From positions 124,001 to 188,000 of the forward strand of contig NZ_BMVE01000005.1 in NCBI RefSeq assembly GCF_014650555.1: a stretch of DNA of 64,000 bases. Reading direction: 5' to 3'. Below, in pieces: positions 59,667 to 64,000 of this stretch. This stretch comes from Streptomyces goshikiensis. Its GTDB lineage: Bacteria > Actinomycetota > Actinomycetes > Streptomycetales > Streptomycetaceae. The notes beneath the pieces were generated by a model, which saw nothing but the letters and a program-made list of their open reading frames with translations, searched no databases and had not been told where the DNA came from. Within the stretch, counting starts at the first letter, position 1; each line of letters opens with the position of its first letter. Position numbers and translations under genes: made by a program.

Positions 59667-60344
59667 TCAGCCCTTCGCGGCGTTCTTCTTCTCCTCGGCG
59701 TCCTCGATGACCGCCTCCGCGACCTGCTGCATCGACATGCGCCGGTCCATCGACGTCTTCTGGATCCACCGGAACGCCGCCGGCTCCGTCAGCCCGTACT
59801 GCGTCTGCAGAATGCTCTTCGCCCGGTCCACCAGCTTGCGCGTCTCCAGCCGCAGGGAAAGGTCCGCGACCTCCTTCTCCAGCGCCCGCAGCTCCGCGAA
59901 CCGCGACACCGCCATCTCGATGGCCGGCACCACGTCGCTCTTGCTGAACGGCTTCACCAGGTACGCCATGGCCCCGGCGTCCCGCGCCCGCTCGACCAGG
60001 TCGCGCTGCGAGAACGCGGTCAGCATCAGCACGGGGGCGATGGACTCCTCCGCGATCTTCTCGGCGGCGGAGATCCCGTCCAGGACGGGCATCTTCACGT
60101 CCAGGATCACCAGGTCCGGGCGGTGCTCCCGGGCCAGCTCGACGGCCGTCTGCCCGTCTCCGGCCTCACCGACGACGGAGTACCCCTCCTCTTCGAGCAT
60201 CTCCTTGAGGTCGAGACGGATGAGCGCCTCGTCCTCGGCGATGACGACCCGCGTCGTCAGCGGCGGAACGTGCGACTGGTCGGCGTCGGGCGTGGGCGTC
60301 GACTCATGCTCGGCGGTCACGGATGGCTCCTCGTTGCGGGGCAT
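59667..60344 (-). CDS. pdtaR: ANTAR-domain response regulator (PdtaR type)
   Basis: A 225-residue two-component output protein acting on RNA. Receiver domain about 32-145: acidic pair E37-D38, phospho-acceptor Asp82 in LVILDVKMP, Lys131 in YLVKPF. A coiled linker (ALEKEVADLSLRLETRKLVD) leads to the ANTAR domain (about 155-215: RAKSILQTQYGLTEPAAFRW). ANTAR proteins bind twin hairpins to prevent transcription termination. Its kinase (PdtaS) is not in the window. GGGGAG before the ATG sets the start; TAGGCT at 60357-60362 may be its -10 box. Confidence 0.92.
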   Translation of the reverse strand: MPRNEEPSVTAEHESTPTPDADQSHVPPLTTRVVIAEDEALIRLDLKEMLEEEGYSVVGEAGDGQTAVELAREHRPDLVILDVKMPVLDGISAAEKIAEESIAPVLMLTAFSQRDLVERARDAGAMAYLVKPFSKSDVVPAIEMAVSRFAELRALEKEVADLSLRLETRKLVDRAKSILQTQYGLTEPAAFRWIQKTSMDRRMSMQQVAEAVIEDAEEKKNAAKG

Positions 60345-60348
60345 TACA

Positions 60349-60407
60349 GCTCCCCTGAGCCTACCCAGCTCCTGTAAGGTGGTGTCCCGCAGGGCTCCCC
60401 TGAGCCT
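60349..60407 (+). repeat. Direct repeat of 14 bp between pdtaR and the tRNA
   Basis: GCTCCCCTGAGCCT occurs at 60349-60362 and again at 60394-60407, 45 bp apart, the second copy ending 11 nt before the tRNA gene. It could be a duplication scar or two copies of a regulator site. Confidence 0.55.
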
Positions 60408-60418
60408 TTGTTTCTTAG

Positions 60419-60493
60419 GCCCCAGTACTCCAACTGGTCAGAGAGGCCGCTCTCAAACAGCGGACAGTGTGGGTTCGAATCCCACCTGGGGCA
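60419..60493 (+). tRNA. tRNA with CAA anticodon (nominal tRNA-Leu), short variable loop
   Basis: 75 nt. Acceptor arm GCCCCAG/CTGGGGC is fully paired, with discriminator A. D-arm has a three-pair CTC/GAG stem with GG in the loop. Anticodon stem CCGCT/AGCGG encloses CTCAAAC, so U33 and anticodon CAA. The variable loop is only about 5 nt (ACAGT). T-arm GTGGG/CCCAC holds TTCGAAT. CCA is not encoded. CAA reads leucine codon UUG, but bacterial tRNA-Leu normally has a long variable arm. Confidence 0.88.
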
Positions 60494-60508
60494 CTTTGCT
60501 TCGATTCC

Positions 60509-60535
60509 ATGGTCACGCGCTCATCGCGTGACCAT
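60509..60535 (+). terminator. tRNA terminator hairpin
   Basis: ATGGTCACGCG (60509-60519) and CGCGTGACCAT (60525-60535) make a perfect 11-bp stem with a 5-nt loop, followed by CACTCTTT. It begins 16 nt after the tRNA. Confidence 0.7.
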
Positions 60536-60602
60536 CACTCTTTCCAGCGAAGTCCGCCGAAATGCACCGCGTGAGCGAATTCCACACGGCAGCGTCGAGC
60601 GC

Positions 60603-61352
60603 ATGTACGACTTGGCCACCCGCGCCCGCGCCCTGGACTTGCTCGCCGAGGGGCGCAGCATGAACTCCGTCAGCAAGGAGACCGGGATATCCCGCTCCGC
60701 CATCCGGGCATGGCGATCCCGGGTGGAACCCCTCCCCCGGTTGCTCAACCAGGCCGCACCGTGCGCGGCGCCCACCGACAGACCCTCGTACGCGTACCTC
60801 CTGGGCCTCTACCTCGGCGACGGCTGCATCAGTCCGCACCCCCGGGGTGGACATCACCTCCGGATCGCTTGCGCGGACGCCTGGCCCGGCCTCATCGAAC
60901 AGTGCCGCGCCGCGATCACCGCCGTACGGCCTCACGACAAGGTGTACCTGCTGCAGAAGCAGGGCTGCGTGGCCGTCACCAGCTACGGGCGGCACTGGAC
61001 CTGCCTGTTCCCGCAGCACGGGCCCGGCAGGAAGCACGAGCGGCGGATCGTCCTCGAAGAGTGGCAGCAGGAGATCGTGGACGCGCACCCATGGGCGTTC
61101 CTGCGGGGGCTGATCCATTCCGACGGGTGTCGGATCACCAACTGGACCGTCCGCAACGGGAAGCGCTACGAGTATCCGCGGTACTTCTTCACCAACAAGT
61201 CCGATGACATCCGTCGCCTCTGTACGGACACGCTGACCAAGGTCGGTGTCGAGTGGACCGTCCTCGCGCGCGGTGTGGACCCCTTCAACGTGTCCGTCGC
61301 CCGTAAGGCTTCGGTCGCGCTGATGGACGCGCACATCGGGCCGAAGTACTGA
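60603..61352 (+). CDS. LAGLIDADG homing-endonuclease-like protein with N-terminal HTH
   Basis: A 249-residue protein. Residues 1-40 form a helix-turn-helix (TRARALDLLAEGRSMNSVSK then GISRSAIRAWRS). Two LAGLIDADG-type motifs follow, about 110 residues apart: YLLGLYLGDGCI and FLRGLIHSDGCR, each keeping the acidic catalytic Asp, as in single-chain homing endonucleases. It is free-standing, not inside an intron or intein, and starts 109 nt after a tRNA gene. No ribosome site is clear; an upstream GTG at 60528 lies inside the tRNA terminator stem and is less likely. Confidence 0.82.
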   Translation: MYDLATRARALDLLAEGRSMNSVSKETGISRSAIRAWRSRVEPLPRLLNQAAPCAAPTDRPSYAYLLGLYLGDGCISPHPRGGHHLRIACADAWPGLIEQCRAAITAVRPHDKVYLLQKQGCVAVTSYGRHWTCLFPQHGPGRKHERRIVLEEWQQEIVDAHPWAFLRGLIHSDGCRITNWTVRNGKRYEYPRYFFTNKSDDIRRLCTDTLTKVGVEWTVLARGVDPFNVSVARKASVALMDAHIGPKY

Positions 61353-61364
61353 GGCCCCGGGTGG

Positions 61365-61394
61365 CCGCGTCGGGCGGGGCGGGGCCCGACGCGG
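61365..61394. terminator. Two-way hairpin between the endonuclease-like gene and pyk
   Basis: CCGCGTCGGGC (61365-61375) and GCCCGACGCGG (61384-61394) are perfect 11-bp arms with an 8-nt loop, placed between convergent stops at 61352 and 61413. Confidence 0.7.
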
Positions 61395-61412
61395 TGGGTG
61401 GTGCCGGGGGCG

Positions 61413-62840
61413 TCAGTGGACGGGGTCGCCGATGTGGTGGATGCGGACGAGGTTGGTCTTGCCGGTGACGCCGGGGGGTGAGCCGGCGGTGATGACGACG
61501 ATGTCGCCGGGTCCGCAGCGGCCGATGCGCAGGAGTTCTTCTTCGACTTGGGCGACCATGGCGTCGGTGGAGTCGACGTGGGGGCCGAGGAAGGTTTCGA
61601 CGCCCCAGGTGAGGTTGAGCTGGGAGCGGGTGGCGGGGTCGGGGGTGAAGGCGAGGAGGGGGATGGGTGAGCGGTAGCGGGAGAGCCGGCGGACGGTGTC
61701 TCCGCTCTGGGTGAAGGCGACGAGGAATTTGGCTTCGAGGAAGTCGCCCATTTCGGCGGCGGCGCGGGCGACGGCTCCGCCTTGGGTGCGGGGTTTGTTG
61801 CGGTCGGTGAGGGGTGGGAGGCCCTTGGCGAGGATGTCTTCTTCGGCGGCTTCGACGATGCGGGACATGGTTTTGACGGTTTCGACGGGGTATTTGCCGA
61901 CGCTGGTTTCGCCGGAGAGCATGACGGCGTCGGTGCCGTCGATGATGGCGTTGGCGACGTCGGATGCTTCGGCTCGGGTGGGGCGGGAGTTGTCGATCAT
62001 CGAGTCGAGCATCTGGGTGGCGACGATGACGGGTTTGGCGTTGCGCTTGGCGAGTTTGACGGCTCGCTTTTGGACGATGGGGACTTGTTCGAGGGGCATT
62101 TCGACGCCGAGGTCGCCGCGGGCGACCATGATGCCGTCGAAGGCGGCGACGATTTCGTCGATGTTCTCGACGGCCTGAGGTTTTTCGATCTTGGCGATGA
62201 CGGGGAGGCGTCGGCCTTCTTCGTCCATGATGCGGTGGACGTCTTCGATGTCGCGGCCGCTGCGGACGAAGGAGAGGGCGATGACGTCGGCGCCGGTGCG
62301 CAGGGCCCAGCGGAGGTCTTCGATGTCCTTGTCGGAGAGGGCGGGGACGGAGACGGCGACTCCGGGGAGGTTGAGTCCCTTGTGGTCGGAGACCATGCCG
62401 CCTTCGATGACGGTGGTGTGGACGTGGGGGCCTTCGACGGTGGTGACTTGGAGGGTGACGCGGCCGTCGTCGACGAGGATGCGTTCGCCGGGGGTGACGT
62501 CGGCGGCGAGGCCGGGGTAGGTGGTGCCGCAGGTGTGGCGGTCGCCTTGGTGGTCTTCGGTGGTGATGGTGAACTCGTCGCCGCGTTCAAGGAGTACGGG
62601 GCCTTCGTGGAAGCGGCCGAGTCGGATCTTCGGGCCTTGAAGGTCGGCGAGGATGCCGACGCTGCGGCCGGTTTCGTCGGATGCCTTGCGCACGCGTTGG
62701 TAGCGCTCCTCGTGTTCGGCGTAGGTGCCGTGGCTGAGGTTGAGGCGGGCGATGTCCATTCCGGCTTCGACCAGGGCTTTGATCTGGTCGTATGAGTCGG
62801 TGGCGGGGCCCAGGGTACATACGATTTTCGCTCGGCGCAT
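61413..62840 (-). CDS. pyk: Pyruvate kinase
   Basis: A 475-residue glycolytic enzyme that turns phosphoenolpyruvate and ADP into pyruvate and ATP. Visible motifs: MRRAKIVCTLGPATDSYDQI, MDIARLNLSHGTYAEHEERY, ILADLQGPKIRLG, VIAKIEKPQAVENIDEI (catalytic Lys), DGIMVARGDLGVEMPLEQVP, ATQMLDSMIDNSRPTRAE and GTDAVMLSGETSVGKYPVE. The conserved N-terminus fixes the ATG at 62840. A TTGTTGA direct repeat lies about 80 nt upstream. Confidence 0.97.
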   Translation of the reverse strand: MRRAKIVCTLGPATDSYDQIKALVEAGMDIARLNLSHGTYAEHEERYQRVRKASDETGRSVGILADLQGPKIRLGRFHEGPVLLERGDEFTITTEDHQGDRHTCGTTYPGLAADVTPGERILVDDGRVTLQVTTVEGPHVHTTVIEGGMVSDHKGLNLPGVAVSVPALSDKDIEDLRWALRTGADVIALSFVRSGRDIEDVHRIMDEEGRRLPVIAKIEKPQAVENIDEIVAAFDGIMVARGDLGVEMPLEQVPIVQKRAVKLAKRNAKPVIVATQMLDSMIDNSRPTRAEASDVANAIIDGTDAVMLSGETSVGKYPVETVKTMSRIVEAAEEDILAKGLPPLTDRNKPRTQGGAVARAAAEMGDFLEAKFLVAFTQSGDTVRRLSRYRSPIPLLAFTPDPATRSQLNLTWGVETFLGPHVDSTDAMVAQVEEELLRIGRCGPGDIVVITAGSPPGVTGKTNLVRIHHIGDPVH

Positions 62841-62915
62841 GGGGCGAGGGTATGCCCCTACCAGGCAGTAGGAAATTGGTTCAGGGTGTCGGCTCAACGA
62901 CCTTTGGGCGAAAGG

Positions 62916-62932
62916 TTGTTGACAATTGTTGA
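62916..62932. promoter_or_regulatory. TTGTTGA direct repeat, possible regulator site for pyk
   Basis: TTGTTGA at 62916-62922 and 62926-62932, one helical turn apart, around the palindromic core ACAATTGT (62922-62929). It stands out as AT-rich in a GC-rich surrounding, about 80 nt upstream of pyk, and resembles sites of GntR-type regulators. Confidence 0.4.
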
Positions 62933-62940
62933 ATGTGCAT

Positions 62941-62964
62941 GGGGGTGCTCTGATGAGCACCCCC
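62941..62964 (-). terminator. Terminator of the SIMPL gene
   Basis: GGGGGTGCTC-TGAT-GAGCACCCCC: a perfect 10-bp stem with a 4-nt loop, 22 nt after the stop codon. Confidence 0.85.
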
Positions 62965-62986
62965 GGAGTGTGAATTCGTGGGGGTT

Positions 62987-63688
62987 TCAGAGCTCGGGAG
63001 GGGTCATGGTGAACCGCGCGTTGACTTGTGCGTAGACGGTCTGGCGTTGGGGTTCGAGGTCGAGTGGTGGGGCGCCGGCGTCTTCGGAGGTGCTGAAGGC
63101 CATGGTGCGCATGGAGCCGGGGGTGGCTTGGGCGAAGGGGGCGGCGTTCTCGGCGCCGAGGTCGGCGAGTTCGACGAGGGCGGCGAGGCGGGCGCCGAGG
63201 GCTTCGGCGTATTCGCGGGCGCGTTGGACGGCTTCGAGTACGGCTTGGCGGCGGGCTTGGCCGTGGGCGGGTGAGGTGGGGCGCAGGGCCCACCAGGGGC
63301 CGTCGACCTGGGTGAGTTCGAGGTCGGCGAGGCGGGTGGTGAGTTCACCCAGAGCGGTGAAGTCGTTGAGTTCGGCGGTGATGTGCACTCGTCCGTGGTA
63401 GGCGCGGATGCGTTCGCCGCGGCCGTGGCGGGTGAGTTCGGGGGTGATGGAGAAGGAGCCGGTTTCGAGTTTTTCGACGGGTTCGCCGTAGCTCTTGATG
63501 AGTTCGAGTACGGAGTTGTTGCGGCGGGTGAGGTCTTCGAGGGCGGTGCGGCGGTCGGTGCCGCGGGCGCTGACGCTGATGCCGATGCGGGCGATCTCGG
63601 GGTCGACTTCGATCCGGGCTTCGCCGCGGACTGCGACGCGGGGTACTTCGGGGGTTCCGTAGGGCTGGTGCGCTGCGTCCTGAGTCAT
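62987..63688 (-). CDS. SIMPL-domain protein (DUF541)
   Basis: A 233-residue protein with the DUF541/SIMPL pattern: VRGEARIEVDPEIARIGISV near the start, then RRNNSVLELIKSYGEPVEKL, SFSITPELT, YHGRVHITAELNDF and ARRQAVLEAVQRAREYAEAL. Bacterial relatives are often envelope-associated and tied to stress, but this one has no signal peptide. Function unknown. The ATG is supported by the conserved spacing to the domain. Confidence 0.88.
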   Translation of the reverse strand: MTQDAAHQPYGTPEVPRVAVRGEARIEVDPEIARIGISVSARGTDRRTALEDLTRRNNSVLELIKSYGEPVEKLETGSFSITPELTRHGRGERIRAYHGRVHITAELNDFTALGELTTRLADLELTQVDGPWWALRPTSPAHGQARRQAVLEAVQRAREYAEALGARLAALVELADLGAENAAPFAQATPGSMRTMAFSTSEDAGAPPLDLEPQRQTVYAQVNARFTMTPPEL

Positions 63689-63817
63689 GTCTTCACTGTC
63701 GCACTGCCGTCTGTGGGGGTCGGGGTCATCGGATCGAAACCTGTTGGGGGTGTTGCTGCTTGTTACTCGTGGGTCAGAATCTACGCGCGTTGTTCAGGCC
63801 TCAAAAGGGGAGATGGC

Positions 63818-64000
63818 ATGACGTTCGACCGCAGGGCTTTTCTGGGGACCACGGCTGCGACGGGTGCGGCCGTGGCGTTGGCGGGGGCCACGAGCTCCCC
63901 GGCTGCCGCGCACTCGGAGTCGCGGCCGCGGACGTACTCGTTCACGGTGATGGGTACGACCGATCTGCACGGGAATGTCTTTAACTGGGACTATTTCACG
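63818..64000 (+). CDS. Tat-exported 5'-nucleotidase/metallophosphatase, N-terminal part only
   Basis: Sixty-one codons are present before the window ends. The start MTFDRRAFLGTTAATGAAVA carries a twin-arginine motif (RRAFLG) and a hydrophobic stretch ending SSPAAAHS, so export by the Tat path is expected. The mature start, TYSFTVMGTTDLHGNVFNWD, shows the Dx(H) metal motif TTDLHGN of the 5'-nucleotidase/UDP-sugar hydrolase family. AAGGGGAG precedes the ATG. The other metal ligands lie beyond the edge. Confidence 0.86.
   Translation, partial: MTFDRRAFLGTTAATGAAVALAGATSSPAAAHSESRPRTYSFTVMGTTDLHGNVFNWDYFT

Noticed and set aside
60419..61352. Integrated mobile element at the tRNA gene
   Set aside because: There is no integrase, no duplicated tRNA 3' end, and the flanking genes are core (pdtaR, pyk); only the LAGLIDADG gene is unusual.

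Overview
This 64 kb window is chromosomal DNA from a Streptomyces species. The evidence is very high GC content, GGAGG-type ribosome sites mixed with leaderless starts, a whiA sporulation gene, an LAHTG-anchored long chaplin, an SPW_0924-type mini-protein, TerD/TerC proteins and many MarR/cupin/DUF families typical of the genus. From memory, the gene order whiA / uvrC / uvrA / uvrB / rpsA / polA / liv / ANTAR regulator / pyk matches the core chromosome of S. coelicolor. I see no transposase, integrase, CRISPR array or biosynthetic gene cluster.

Layout. 0-6.3 kb (minus strand): the start of a secreted M14 carboxypeptidase, then an overlapping operon uvrC-rapZ-yvcK-whiA, preceded by a Tat-exported Rieske lipoprotein. 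6.3-14 kb: a PfkB sugar kinase, a 93-bp tandem repeat between convergent genes, uvrA with a lysine/alanine tail, a mycothiol-dependent-type enzyme, a metallo-beta-lactamase hydrolase and an MHS-type transporter. 14-18 kb (minus): a tellurium-type cluster, namely terC behind a manganese (yybP-ykoY) riboswitch, a TerD protein fused to a degenerate FtsK-like domain, and a plain TerD. 18-30 kb: uvrB, a secreted glycerophosphodiesterase, an alkyltransferase, an MFS pump, two cupins, the pseudouridine catabolic pair psuG-psuK with a uridine-kinase-like gene, a WGR/beta-propeller protein and a DUF2293 protein.

29.6-46.9 kb: a long chaplin, a coupled SWIM-zinc-finger/SNF2 helicase pair, coaE, a PAC2 protein, rpsA with a clear promoter and a 200-nt leader, a methyltransferase with hrpB, a DUF3068 membrane protein with its mini-protein partner, a wall-type lytic transglycosylase with a Pro-Thr tail, and a DUF4184 membrane protein. 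46.9-53.2 kb: polA, an FdhF/YdeP molybdopterin oxidoreductase, a PaaI-type thioesterase and a lipoprotein whose promoter carries a palindromic operator.

53.8-64 kb: the branched-chain amino acid ABC operon livKHMGF with a strong hairpin after livK, a PdtaR-type ANTAR response regulator, a tRNA gene with a CAA anticodon next to a two-motif LAGLIDADG endonuclease, pyruvate kinase, a SIMPL-domain protein and the start of a Tat-exported 5'-nucleotidase.

Working together: uvrA, uvrB, uvrC, polA and ogt make a DNA-repair-rich segment. whiA, rapZ, yvcK and the chaplin link to development and the cell envelope. psuG-psuK and the liv operon handle nutrient recovery. The most informative non-coding element is the terC riboswitch, where both the aptamer helix and a perfect 10-bp ribosome-site-sequestering helix can be read directly.
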